Below are positions 44,535 to 55,820 of a stretch of DNA of 64,000 nucleotides, in pieces. The DNA comes from Zea mays (lineage: Eukaryota > Streptophyta > Magnoliopsida > Poales > Poaceae). A program made the translations under genes and the position numbers. The notes under the pieces are model-generated. The model was given only the letters and a program-made list of their open reading frames with translations, had not been told where the DNA came from and did no database searches. Position 1 is the first letter of the stretch, and every line of letters begins with the position of its first letter. The stretch is from positions 14,404,501 through 14,468,500 of the forward strand of contig NC_050098.1 of NCBI RefSeq assembly GCF_902167145.1. Direction: 5' to 3'.

Positions 44535-44783
44535 GCCTTTTTAGATGATAGCTGAATGACCGTGCGTTGCAACGAGAATATATAATATTAGTATACTACG
44601 ATAACTTATATATAAAATGTGTGTTATACCGTTACGAGAAAATGTTTCATAATCAATTTGTGATTCTGGCCATACATAAATTTTGTTATTTATAATATAT
44701 CTGTTTCACCACTACATTGAAACCATCAGTATCATGCAGACTTCGATATATGTCACGCTCTGTATGGTCTCATCATTGGAGAG
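44535..44783. other. AT-rich intergenic DNA upstream of smh
   Basis: About 250 bp, very AT-rich, containing GTGCGTTGCAACG, a sequence often seen at the edge of grass DNA transposons, but no pair of ends was found. No gene. Confidence 0.4.
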
Positions 44784-44788
44784 CACGT
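44784..44788. other. Target site duplication, left
   Basis: CACGT, repeated exactly at 56300-56304 on the other side of the complete element. Confidence 0.9.
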
Positions 44789-45266
44789 TGTTGGGGTGAA
44801 GGCGAAGCCGCTACCCTTCGCTCGATGCCTTCGCCGATCTCGCCGCACCAACGGAGGTAAAGCGACCGGCAGTTTCCACCCTTCGTCCAACACGCCGCAA
44901 GACGAAGGCCTACGACGAGGTCGCTCCGTCTCGCGGCCTCGTCCAACACGAAGGCCCACGCGGAATTCGGCTCATTGTAACAGGCCCCGGTCGGCTGAGT
45001 GTATTACGGGCCCGATTTGTAAAGACTTTTCTGTAATGACAGTCTGTAACCCTGCTTTATTGGAATATTTCGGGGATGACCTAGGCGCCTGAGGGCACAT
45101 GCGTCCTTAATCCAAGACGCTGGGTACTCAGGCACCTATAAATACCCCTGCACAGTGCCCTTGAGAGACTGGATTAACAGAGCAATTGCCTTCCTGAGCT
45201 AAAACCTTTTTGCATTACTTTCACTCCCCCGTTGGATCATCTTGCTCGGGGGAGCAAGTTCCAACA
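44789..45266 (+). repeat. 5' LTR of the complete Tat element
   Basis: 478 bp, TATA box TATAAATA at 45137-45144 (+). Ends AGTTCCAACA. The expected PBS does not simply follow: see the tRNA-Lys insert. Confidence 0.92.
45137..45144 (+). promoter_or_regulatory. TATA box of the complete element
   Basis: TATAAATA, 348 bp into the LTR; also present at 56169-56176 in the 3' LTR. Confidence 0.65.
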
Positions 45267-45271
45267 TTTGA

Positions 45272-45345
45272 CGCCCACCGTAGAGCCCGAACCCACGACC
45301 ACAAGGTTAAGAGCCTTGTGCTCTACCGACTGAGCTAGACGGGGC
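45272..45345 (-). tRNA. tRNA-Lys(CTT)-like sequence, probably copied from the primer tRNA
   Basis: On the minus strand a near-complete tRNA-Lys: D-arm GCTCAGTCGGTAGAGC, anticodon arm CAAGG-CTCTTAA-CCTTG (anticodon CUU), T-arm GTGGG-TTCGGGC-TCTAC, acceptor end GGTGGGC, discriminator G and then TCA in place of CCA. The 5' end has one C too many (GCCCCGTCT). The T-loop has G where A58 is nearly invariant. It lies immediately after the 5' LTR with AAA/TTT between, exactly where a tRNA-Lys primer would have been attached. More likely a reverse-transcribed fossil than a working gene, though scanners may call it a tRNA. Confidence 0.75.
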
Positions 45346-45479
45346 GACCTCGTCGTAGGCCTTCGTCTTGCAGCGTGTTGGACGAAGGGTGGAAACTGCC
45401 GGTCGCTTTGCCTCCGTTGGTGCGGCGAGATCGACGAAGGCATCGAGCGAAGGGTAGCGGCTTCGCCTTCGCCCCAACA
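45337..45479 (-). repeat. Inverted copy of the LTR's first ~145 bp
   Basis: The reverse complement matches 44789-44932 and 55821-55964: it ends (plus strand) GCCCCAACA at 45479, the LTR start reversed. At its other end it overlaps the tRNA-Lys 5' end in CCCGTCT, shared by both sequences. I counted about 5 differences to each LTR and about 8 between the two LTRs over the same stretch. Confidence 0.85.
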
Positions 45480-45565
45480 TTTGCCCTCTGAGGGACCAGT
45501 TCGACTATCGCTAGATGGTGGAGATGCTGCCCTCGTGGCGAGTTCCAACATTTGGCGCCCACCGT
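45480..45565. other. Inverted PPT-flank, LTR tail and real PBS
   Basis: 45480-45534 is the reverse complement of the sequence just before the 3' LTR (55740-55820), minus an internal stretch of about 24 bp. Then GAGTTCCAACA (45540-45550) repeats the LTR end, TT, and TGGCGCCCACCGT (45553-45565) is the PBS for tRNA-Lys. Gag starts soon after. Confidence 0.8.
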
Positions 45566-45590
45566 TCGTGCTACGAAAAAACCACCCGCG

Positions 45591-47475
45591 ATGGCACCCA
45601 AGAGAGCTAGCTCGAAGGCAGCCCCATCCGTTGACGAAGCAGCGAAGGCAGCGCTGTTGGCCGAGAAAAAGGGCAAGGCCCTTGTCGACACCACCCACCA
45701 AGAAGCCTGCGAAGACGACGCACTCAGCAAGAGGCAGCGCAATGAACAACCCACACCCGAAGGCAGCCTCCGCACCTGCAGCTCCAGAGGACAGCCGCAA
45801 CCCCCCAGGCTTCGCTCTACCGGAGGGCGCGGACGCCACTGAGGATGGCGAAGCCATCGGCGTTTCAGCAGAAGAACAGCTACAGCTGCGGGCCTTGCGC
45901 ATCAAGAACCGCAACCTCCAGAAGGAGAAGGAGATCCTCGAGGCCAAGCGCCAACGTGTCTCTGCGCAAGCCAAGGTGCGCCAGATGATACGTGACGAGG
46001 AGCGGAAGGCTCAGGAGCTTGAGCAAGAGATTGCGCTCATGCAGAGCGAAGGCCAACTTGGTCTGCAACAAGGCCCACCCCTCCAACAGCGCGTGCCATT
46101 CAAAGACCTGTTCATTCCTCAGCGCGGACCCGTCATCCCGCACGCCACAACATTCCAAGGTGTCAACTACCTTGACGAGCGAAGTCCCCTGGCACCGCAC
46201 CTGCAAGTGTCACCATGGACCGCCAACTTCAGGGCAGGGACCTACCCCAAGTACAACGGCAGCACTGACCCAGCACAGTATATCATGAGCTACCAAGTCG
46301 TCGTTGCATCATCCGGAGGGGACGACGCCACGATGGCCAAATCATTCATCATCGCTCTCGAAGGCCCGGCTCTCACTTGGTACACCAGGTTGCCCCCGTT
46401 GTCCATCGACTCCTAGAGAAGTCTGCGGGACAAATTTTTGCTCAACTTCCAAGGGTACCGCCCAGACACCGACGCCTTGGCTGAACTGTCACTCTACAAG
46501 CAGCTGGAAAGAGAAACTCTGCGAGAGTATTACCGCAAGTTTCTGACTCTCAAGTCACAACTGCCCTCGGTTGATGACCAAATAGCCATTCACTACGCTA
46601 TCAGTGACCTTCGGGCTGGCGTCCTTTACAGCCACTGCATCAGAGATCCACCCAAGAACCTCCAGGAGTTGTATCAGCTGTTCAAAAAATATGCCAGATC
46701 CGAAGAGCTCCACCAGCGCAAAGTCGAGTCCCAGAGGAAACCCAAAGACCCTCCGCAGTCCACCCGTACGTGGATGAGACCTTCGCAGGCAGACTCCGGT
46801 CGAGATGGCCGCAGTCAGCAGCAGGTACACAACATCGCCAACCAGCACCCCGCTGGTGAGGCCCCTCGCCGCCAAGAGTATCCCCCCCAGGGCCACGACA
46901 ACGGAACTCGTGGTCGGGGCCGGGGATGGGCGCAGCAGCCGCGCAGATTTTACTGTTTGTTCCACGGCGAAGACTGCGCGCACCCTACAAGGGACTGCCT
47001 AGAAACGAAGGCCACCAGAGACAGGATGTCTCGGGCGCAACCAGCCGACAACCCTAGAGTTGTCGCGCACACATATCAACAACTCCCTCAATCATACAAC
47101 CACGGCCCCGCTCAGCATCCACCTAACCACGCATACCCACACCACCAGGAGGTACAAATCGTACCTCCCCCGCTTCCACCTCCACACCCGCAACAGCAAA
47201 ACATCCACCACCCCCAAGCCCCAAAACAAGAAGACTTCGCCGATCAGCCGTATCGCGGAGTCATTCACATGATCACTGGGGGGTCCAGCGTCGACTTCGA
47301 CACAAAGCGACAGAAGAGGGACCACTACCGCAGCATCAACCATGTCGCCGTCACTGGTCCAGTCGTGCAGACAAAGTGGTCCCATGTGCCATTGACCTTC
47401 GACGCCCGAGACGTCGACCTGCGCAGCGCACCCCACATCGACGCCATGGTTATCAACTGCAGCGTGGCAGGCTGA
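45591..47475 (+). pseudogene. gag: Gag of the complete Tat element
   Basis: ATG at 45591 (MAPKRASSKAAPSVDEAAKA), 26 bp past the PBS. A frameshift near 45765 moves to the frame that stays in use to 49830. A coiled-coil (EKEILEAKRQRVSAQAKVRQ), then capsid: NFRAGTYPKYNGSTDPAQYI, LEGPALTWYTRLPP, a TAG at 46414-46416 (Trp expected), then LRDKFLLNFQGYRPDTDALA. A Gln/Pro/His-rich linker and a Cys/His cluster CLFHGEDCAHPTRDC follow. A TGA at 47473 (Trp expected) ends it just before the protease. An earlier in-frame ATG at 45481 lies in the inverted LTR insert and is not a real start. Confidence 0.82.
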
Positions 47476-49950
47476 GACCTGCACAAAGTCTTAGTTGACA
47501 ACGGCAGCCAGGCAGATATCATTTTCCTCCACACCTTTGTCCGCATGGGCATCAGCCACAGCTTGATCAAACCTTCGGACAACCCACTGTATGGCTTCGG
47601 CGGCAAGGACACCTTTCCTGTCGGCAAAATAGAGCTACCCCTCTCCTTCGGTGTAGCACCCAATGCACGAAGCGAGCAAGTCACTTTCGACATCGTCGAC
47701 ATGATGTACCCGTACAACGCCATAATGGGTCGGGGCTCCATCAACAAGTTTGAGGCAGCCATTCACGGACTTTACCTGTGCATGAAGATCCCAGGTCCGC
47801 AAGGCGCGATCACAGTCTACGGCAACCTGCAGGCCGCGCGCAACATAGAAAGAGACTTCGTTCCTAGGCAAAGGAACGTACACTGCCTCACGGCCCAACG
47901 CGAGGCCCCCGAGTCTGCCAGCCCAACCGCCAAAGAGCATGAAAAGGCACAGCTGCAGAGCAACGATGGGACCAAGACTGTCCCCCTCGACCAGGCAACG
48001 CCCAAGCAAACGGTCATCATCAGCGAAGACCTCACTTCGCATGACGAGGAGAGACTCCTCTCCTGTCTGTCCAAAAATAAAGACGTCTTCGCCTGGTCCG
48101 CCCTCGACCTGGTCGGAGTCGATCGCTCTATCATCGAGCACAGCTTGGGAATTGACCCTTTGGTGAGGCCGAAGAAGCAGCGGCTGCGCAAGATGTCTGA
48201 TGAGAAGACAGAAGCCGCCAAGGCTGAGGTACACCGCCTGCTTGAGGCCAACTTTATCGAGCCAGTCGCCTACCCTACGTGGCTCGCAAATGTAGTAATG
48301 GTGCAGAAGAAGAGCGACAAGTGGCGGATGTGCATTGATTTCACCAGCCTCAACAAGGCCTGCCCCAAGGATAATTTCCCGCTGCCTCGGATCGACAAGA
48401 TCGTCGATAGTGCGACCGGGTGCGAAGTCATGTCACTCCTTGATTGCTTTTCTAGCTACCACCAAATATATATGAAGGAGGAAGACAAGGCCAGCACTAG
48501 TTTCATAACACCCTTCGGCACATATTGCTTCATCAGAATGCCGGAGGGACTTAAGAACGCTGGGTCCACATTCTCTCGACTCACCAAAACGGTGCTCGAG
48601 AGCCAAGTCAGCAGAAACATATTTACGTATGTGGACGACATCGTCGTCGCCAGCAGAAGCAAGGAAGACCATCTGGCTGACCTCGCAGAAACGTTCGCGA
48701 ACATGAGGGACGCACGACTTCGCCTAAACCCCGAAAAGTGTGTCTTCGGCGTTCGTTAGGGGAAAATATTGGGCTACCTGGTGTCGCACCGCGGGATCGA
48801 AGCCAACCCGACCAAAATCTAGGCCATCATCAACATGACGCCCCCGCAGTCAGCTAGAGACGTCCAACGACTGACAGGCAGATTGGCCGCCCTCAACAGA
48901 TTCATCTCCAAGTCCGCAGAGCGAAGCCTACCTTTCCTCAAAACACTCCGCGGCGCAAAAGACTTCGCATGGGGACTAGAGCAAGCGGCAGCCTTCGCTT
49001 CACTAAAGCAGCACCTGTCAGAGTTAGTGATTCTTACAAGCCCCAACCCCTCGCTACCCCTGTTGCTCTACATCGCAGCTTCGCCGCACGCGGTCAGCGC
49101 AGCACTGGTTCAGGAGCAGGACAGAGAGGGCATGATCAGGCAATGTCCAGTTTATTACGTCTCCGAAGTACTCACGACATCAAAATGCAACATGACGGAA
49201 CTGGAAAAAATCGCCTACGCAGTTGTTATGGCTTCGCGCAAATTGCGCCATTATTTTGAAGCATTCAAGGTACGGGTCACCTCAGACAGGGGACTTGGCG
49301 AATTGTTTAGAAATCTGGAGGCATCTGTCCGGATCGCCAAATGGGCAGTCGAGCTTTCCGGCTACCATATCACCTTCGAACCCAGGACAACCATCAAGTC
49401 ACAAGTCCTGGCAGACTTCATCGTCGACTGGACCGGGCCAATAACGCAGCCGGACACGTCCGTAGAAAAGGTATGGACCATCCATTGCGACGGCGCATGG
49501 TGCCATGCGGGGGCAGGCGCAGCTTCAGTCATTACTTCACCCACAGGGGTCAAGCACAGATATACAGCACGCCTCAGCTTTGCTTTGGAGTCTGATAGAT
49601 GCACCAACAATATAGCAGAATACGAAGCCGTCATCCTCGACCTTCGCAAGCTAAGGGCACTTGGTGTCACTACCTGTATCATCAGAACAGACTCCAAGGT
49701 AGTCGCCGGCCAAGTCAAGAAAGATTACGCAGCGAAGGACCCCGCACTTATGCAGTATCTCGCGGCTATCCATAGTCTCGAGAGACAATTCAAAGGGTTC
49801 ACCTTGCAGCACATGGACGAGCCAAGAATGAGGAGGCCGACGCATTGGCAAGGCAGCCGCCAGAGGCGAGGCCCTGCCCTCCGACGTATTATACCATGTC
49901 ATCGGCACGCTAGCCATCCGCAGCCCAGAGGGCCTCCAAATAACCAATGA
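47476..49950 (+). pseudogene. pol: Tat-lineage protease, RT and dual RNase H
   Basis: Same frame as gag. Protease HKVLVDNGSQADIIF and YNAIMGRGSINKFEA. RT: WRMCIDFTSLNKACPK, the catalytic IFTYVDDIVVASRSK. Two stops where Gln is expected (near 48757 and 48820). Then the first RNase H-like part (LLLYIAASPHAVSAALV ... RKLRHYFEAFKV) and the second (WTIHCDGAWCHAGAGAA ... NNIAEYEAVILDLRKL). A 1-bp loss near 49825 shifts the frame, so the published end at 49950 is an artefact. Confidence 0.85.
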
Positions 49951-51217
49951 CAGCGAGGGTCACCGCATAGTCAACCTCATTATGACTGAAGACTGGCGGG
50001 CACCAATAACCCTGTTCCTGTAGGGGTACTATCATCCAACCGATATCAACATGGCCAAGCGCCTCAAACACCAAAGTCGGGACTTCGCACTCATCGAAGG
50101 CCAGCTTTACAAGAAGGGGGTCAGCCAACCCATGCTTAAATGTGTCACCGAGACCGAAGGCATCCAAATCCTGCGCGAAGTCCACAGCGGGACTTGCGGC
50201 TCTCACGCAGGGCCTAGGGCCCTAGCTGCAATGGTGATCCGTCAAGGCTTCTACTGGCCCGCCATGATCTGCGCCGCAAATCGGGTCACAAGGTCATGCG
50301 AAGCCTGCCAGAAGTTTTCTCCACACTTGAGAAGCCCTTCGCAATTCACAAAGCTAATCGCCCACACGTGGCCCCTTCAGCGCTGGGACCTGGACATTGT
50401 CGGGCCACTACCCACGACCCAAGGGAACCTCAACTTCACCTTCGTCGCCGTCGAGTATTTTACCAAGTGGATCGAGGCGAGGGCAGTATCCACGATAACA
50501 TCGAAGACTGCCCAGAATTCTTCTGGCAAAACATTGTTTGCCGATTCGGAGTCCCGTCCGAGCTCACAGTTGACAATGGCAAGCAATTTGACAGCCAAGA
50601 CTTCAGGGATTTCTGCTTCTCCATTGGCGCCAAGCTTGCCTTCGCCTCAGTGTACCACCCACAATCCAATGGCATCGTGGAGCGCGCCAACGACAAGATT
50701 TTCACGGCGATCAAGAAAATGCTCATCGACGACAAGAAGGGCAAATGGGCTGACTTGCTACCTGAAGCAGTTTGGGCACTGAACACGACCGAGTGTCGGG
50801 CGACCGGATTCACTCCCTTTCGCCTTCTATATGGATCGGAGGCCATGACCCCGCAGGAAATCAAACATGGATCCTCACGGACAAGCGCTTCAGCAGTACC
50901 CGACGTCGACGAGCCAACTTCCAAAGACCTCATTAACGGAGACCGTGTCTTCGCCCTGTAGGCCCTCACCAAATATCAAGCCCAAACGAAGGCCTGGCGC
51001 GACCACGCAGTCGTCCCAAGAGAATTCAACGAAGGGGACCTCGTACTTGTCCGCACAACCCGGACAGAGTCACGGGGTAAGCTAGAACCAAAGTGGGAAG
51101 GATCATTTATCGTCAAGACAAAGTCATCTCCCAGCGTGTACAGATTAACAACACAATCTGGCGAAGACCTGGAACACTCCTGGAATATAGATAATCTTCG
51201 CAAATTTTTTGTTTGAA
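49951..51217 (+). pseudogene. pol: Tat-lineage integrase
   Basis: Begins in the frame opened by the 49825 shift. Zinc region HSGTCGSHAGPRAL and CEACQKF; core D (RWDLDIVGPLP); a second 1-bp loss near 50505; then D (ELTVDNGKQFDS) and E (NGIVERANDKI). A stop near 50960 (Gln expected). C-terminal end GDLVLVRTTRTES ... HSWNIDNLRKFFV ending at 51217. Confidence 0.85.
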
Positions 51218-51439
51218 TCCTCAGGGCCATCACGCCCTTGTAATTCACCAAACATTATTATTCCGGCCCGCACTCTTTTCCTCCCAGGGGGGTGAGGTTT
51301 TTAATGAGGCGGAGCCATGTAAATATACAAGCAAAAATCCCCCAAAAAACTAAGCAAATGTCGAAAAAGACCGCATCGACGGTCTTCGGCATTCGACCAC
51401 ACCGAAGTCACCGCGAGGGGCAGCGCTGACTACCCTCGC

Positions 51440-51790
51440 GTGCGACACTCCGCGCAAAAGTCGCCTAAGGGTGCAGCCGGATTCTCCGTGCAAAAGTCAC
51501 CTATGGGTGCAGCCGGAATAGCACAATAAGTACGCAAATTTGAAGTCTTCTCCAAAAGACTCCCCGTGCAAAAGTCGCCTAAGGGTGCAGCCGGACTCTC
51601 CGTGCAAAAGTCGCCTACGGGTGCAGCCGGACTAGCACAACAAGTGCGCAAAATCAAAGTCTTCTCCAATAGACTCCCCGTGCAAAAGTCGCCTACGGGT
51701 GCAGCCGGACTAGCATAACAAGCACGCAAAATCGAAGTATTTTCCAAAAGGCTCCCCGCGCACAAGTCGCCTACGGGCACGACCGGATCA
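51440..51790. repeat. Tandem array, about 79-bp unit, after pol
   Basis: Units of GTGCAAAAGTCGCCTACGGG + TGCAGCCGGA, some followed by an AGCACAACAAGTGCGC-type spacer, at about 51450, 51485, 51563, 51598, 51676 and 51755. Noncoding, between the integrase and the antisense gene. Confidence 0.8.
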
Positions 51791-51846
51791 ACGAAGGCAC
51801 GCAGCTTCATATAAATTACGGTTACATACAACGAGGGCATCACACT

Positions 51847-54800
51847 TTACATTGGCTCAACCTTCGGGACGATACCCATCTCCCTGTAGTTGAACAGCAT
51901 TATCCTCAGCTCCTCACCCTCAAAAATACTTCGCAACTCCCCCTCACCTACACTCGCCCCAGCCGGCGAAGACAACAATTCCCGTTTGCTAGCCCCGTCT
52001 ACACGAAGACGACCACCCTCCACCTCACTCACCCTCCGCTTCGCCACCGCCCTTCGCCGCCTACGCCCAACACTCACACCAGGCAGAACTTCAGCACCTA
52101 TCACACGTGGAGAAGCTTCCGCCGCAGCCACATCCAGTGCCGCAAAATAATCCGAGTCCTCATCCGAAGACTCTTCCGTCCACACAACTGAGCCCCCAGA
52201 ATCATCAGACTCAAAAAACTTAGACACAGAATCATCCGAAACAGCTTCAGCAACCACGGTCGAAGCCGCCACAAAATTAGCATTGTCAGTAGCGGTTGCG
52301 TGCGCAGGCCCAAAACCGTGAACCTGCGCAGCAACCGAGGTTCAGTAACACGTAGACAAAATTTACACACCCCAGCACCTATTTAACTACTTAGCCACCT
52401 GCGAAGGCCCGACCGTGGCTGTGGGGTCTTCAACTGTCGGCTCGCCGCCACCTTCAGGGCACCTTCGACCGTCGGCGCAGGGGCCGACATAGGGTCTTCG
52501 CCGGCCATAGCAGGCATGGGCACGGCCGAGGGGCCTTCACCGGCATCCGAGGGCTGCACCGGATTGACCTCCGCAGGTTCGGGCGGCGCGCCGACCAGGC
52601 CTCCAAGGTCCTCGACGTCCTCAGCACGCTCCATCTGCAGCAACAGCACATTCACTCAGCAAAAACTACACATACCCACACGCAACCAACCACACAAAAA
52701 TAATAACCTTCACCTGCTCTCTCGCCCGGTCGGATCGCTCCCTGACAGCCTCCCGACCATGCGCCCCCCACATCCTATCAAAAAGTGCCCCCGCTGACTG
52801 CTTCACAACAGGGTCTTCGGCCTTGAAGATCTCGTGTTCAAAGCTCTCGTCTGATTGGTCGAAGACCTCATAGTGTCTGCAGCCCTCGCAGAACAGCGCA
52901 TTCATGGCCCCCTCGCAGGTGACGAGGGAGGCAAAGGACATGAAACCCTCGACGATGGTCGGGAGCACCAGCAACTCCTCATGCAACCATTCGAGGAAGC
53001 GAAGGCCCGCCTCCCGGTCGGGCACCTCGAAGTCAGCAGTCCGCGCACCCAGCTCGTTGTATGAGTCCACGAACTGTGCGAGTGTCCGCTCAACCTCCGA
53101 GCACATAGAGGCCTCGGCCTTGTCCACGCGGCCGCATAGGGCATTGAACCTCGCCTCCCACTCCTCCGCGCGTTGGCTGGCGAGACTTCCCTCCGCCCGC
53201 GCCACTTTGGCCTCCGCCTGCGCAGCCTGCGCCTCAACGATGGCCTAGTTTGCCTCCTTCCTTTCCTCCACCAGTTGGCGCCGGAGGTCCGTCTTCTCGG
53301 CCTCCAGAGTGGCCACTTTCTCCGCCAGCCTGTGGTTTTTGCTCTCCGCAGCCGACTTTTCCCGGACGACATCCGCGTGCTACGCCCGAAGCCTCTCGAC
53401 TTCAGTAGCCACGTCCGCAGTCAGGACACCAGACGCAACACGGTCGGCGAAGTCGGCCGCCTAACAAAAACACATGAGACCCAACTCTTCATGGAAACAA
53501 CAAACACCGAAGTCCAGCTCAACTTACCTGACCTAGCTGCTGCGACAGCCGCTGCGATGCCTCCCTCAGCCGCTGGGACATGGTACCCGCCACGTCCTTA
53601 GCGGTAGCGGCTGTCAGAATCTCGCCGCTTGCGCAGAAGGCGGCCCACGGGTCCTGCACGGTTCCCCTCGCCCTCACCACCGCCGATGGAGAAGTGGTCG
53701 CCACCGAAGGTGGGACAACAACCATTTGTCCCTCGCCCGACCCTGCAATATACCACCGGTCAGAAGACCTCCCAAAAAAACTTACCAACAAAATATTCCT
53801 CCATGCTGATGTTCGTGCCGAAGTCGGCAACACGTTTCCCCGGCGAGGGCAGCTCCCGTCCTTTCGCAGCCTCGACCGGGGCAGGCTTGGTCCCGCCAGC
53901 GGCGGCTGTCTTCGCGATCGCCGACAACTTGCCGGGTCCGGGCGCGGCCGGTTTTGGAGCCGGCATCGGCTGGCTGCTGCCGGGGGCTGTAGCCTTCGCG
54001 CTCCCCCGCGCTCTCTTCGCCTCACGCCTAGGATCTGCGATCCTGATAGCCGCCCGGCGCTTCTGCGCAGCGTCTTGACGGTCCTTGTTCATCGCTGCCG
54101 ACACAACATCAACAATATTTCGTCCGTAAGGGAAAATCCTCAAGCCACGAGCTATACAAGATGTAGACATGTCTTCGCCCTCCGTCCAGGGGATCGAAAG
54201 ATTCTTTGGCCATCGACCCCCGGTAACCTCCAGCATTCGCGCCGAAGACTCCCGGAGCTCGGGCGAAGACATCCTTCCCCCAGGGGCCGCACATGTCCCC
54301 ATCAACTCCACAGCAAAATTATCATACACCCCCATTCCCCCCACCATAGTACCTAATTTCCTCCTCTTAGCGGCCGGGGCAGCGTCCTGCGAAGGCCCTT
54401 CCTTGGTCCCGCCCATCAGTTTCTTCCCGCGGCGGTCGGCGGCGTCTTCCCCGGGATAACCACCGTACGGCAAGCGGTTCAGTTCGAAGACCCGATTCAA
54501 CCTGTCGTTGGACCCACGGATTTCCCAACTCTGCAGGCCCTCTGTCCTCGGCACGTAGTGCCCCACGATCCTCGCTGCACCGTTTTCCTTTTCACGCACG
54601 AATGCGGTGGGATCTCGACCACGCAAATCCAGCGCGAAGGCAGGACTTCGCACCAACTGCCCGCCCTGGGAGGGCATCTCGCGAGGGCATACTTCGCCTA
54701 GCGCCCAGCCATGCGCCAAGGGCCATACCCCATACCCAACAAATTCCTCAACCAAATCGCGCCCGCTACTCATGCGGGTAGCGCACCGAAGGGCTCCTTC

Positions 54801-55485
54801 GTCTGCATCATCCTCCTCTACCTCAAACTGTGGGTACGCTACATAATAATGGGAGCACATGACGGCCACGGGGAGCCCTGGGTGGTCTTCGACTATGCCT
54901 TCGGAAACGTAAAACTAGAATTCCCACCAGTTGCCCCACTTATTGCGGGCGCAGGGAACCAACTCCACGTCTTCCATCGAAGTCTTGCCGGTCTTAGGCG
55001 TAAATGTGCATGATCCAAATTATGCAATCTCATGTCCAATTTTCATGTTTTGCCAATGCAGACAATAATGTTTTGCGAAGACTTCCACAGAGGGCTCACT
55101 GCCATATGAAGTCGTCGCCCACATACTTCGTCAGGGCCACCACGACATTCGGTGTCAGCTGATGGACCTGGACCTCGAATCTCCGCAGGACCTCCGCCAC
55201 GAATCGATGCGCAGGCAGACGAAGGCCAGCGGCGAGAAAAGCCTCAAAAACAACCAACTCGCCTTCTGGCTCGGGGACCTCCTCCGCCCCCGGGACACGC
55301 CCCACTCCGCTGCCAAAATATCCAAGTTGTTGCATATCTTGCACGCGGACCGAGGACATCCGTGACACGCCAAACTCCACTGTATCACCAGGATGCAACT
55401 CCTCCGCCGCCACATTGCTCAGTGTGTCCTCCGACGATGCGCCGACCGGCGGTGTATCGGCAACAGAAGAGGAAGAGGACGGCAT
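51847..55485 (-). pseudogene. Antisense multi-exon gene, Transposase_28-like
   Basis: On the strand opposite to gag-pol, starting close to the 3' LTR. Proposed exons: 55485-55100, about 54992-53786, 53742-53528, 53460-52714, 52634-52399, 52323-51847, all bounded by GT and AG; exons 2 to 5 keep one frame when joined, while the first and last joins do not with the sites I can see. Exon 1 has the signature FEAFLAAGLRLPAHRFVAEV + LRRFEVQVHQLTP of the family Pfam names 'putative gypsy type transposon' (Transposase_28). Exon 2 continues with WEFYVSE-type sequence and a basic nuclear-type tail (AKRARGSAKATAPG); exon 4 is a coiled-coil; exon 6 is acidic. Three TAG stops (one in exon 2, two in exon 4) make this copy dead. 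Confidence 0.7.
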
Positions 55486-55810
55486 GGCTACGTACCGTCG
55501 GTGGCGGCAGGCGGTCTGCTTCACGCGGGCCAGATCTCCGATGAGCAGGAGCAAGGAGGGCAGGCAAGCGATCAAACAGTTTCAAGAGGAGGCTAGGGTT
55601 TTGCGGCGCGCAGAAAGAGTGCCTGACCCGCGCCGCCTCGCCCCCTTTTTATACACAGGACGCGACGCTTCGGGAAAACCGCAGTCCAACAGTGCCGCGT
55701 CCGTCAACGGTCACATCAAAAACCCCCGCGGAACCACTTCGAGCGAGGGCAGCGTCTCCACCATCTAGCGACGTCTTCGGCACTAGATGACTTAGTCGAA
55801 CTGGTCCCTC

Positions 55811-55820
55811 GGAGGGCAAA
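55811..55820 (+). other. Polypurine tract of the complete element
   Basis: GGAGGGCAAA directly before the 3' LTR start TGTTGGGG. Confidence 0.65.

Noticed and set aside
45481..45590. ATG at 45481 as the gag start of the complete element
   Set aside because: It lies in the inverted PPT-flank copy; the ATG at 45591, just after the real PBS, fits gag and its N-terminal sequence.
53580..54356. 258-codon plus ORF opposite the antisense gene
   Set aside because: Low-complexity Arg/Pro/Ser composition; the minus strand has domain-like sequence and splice sites.
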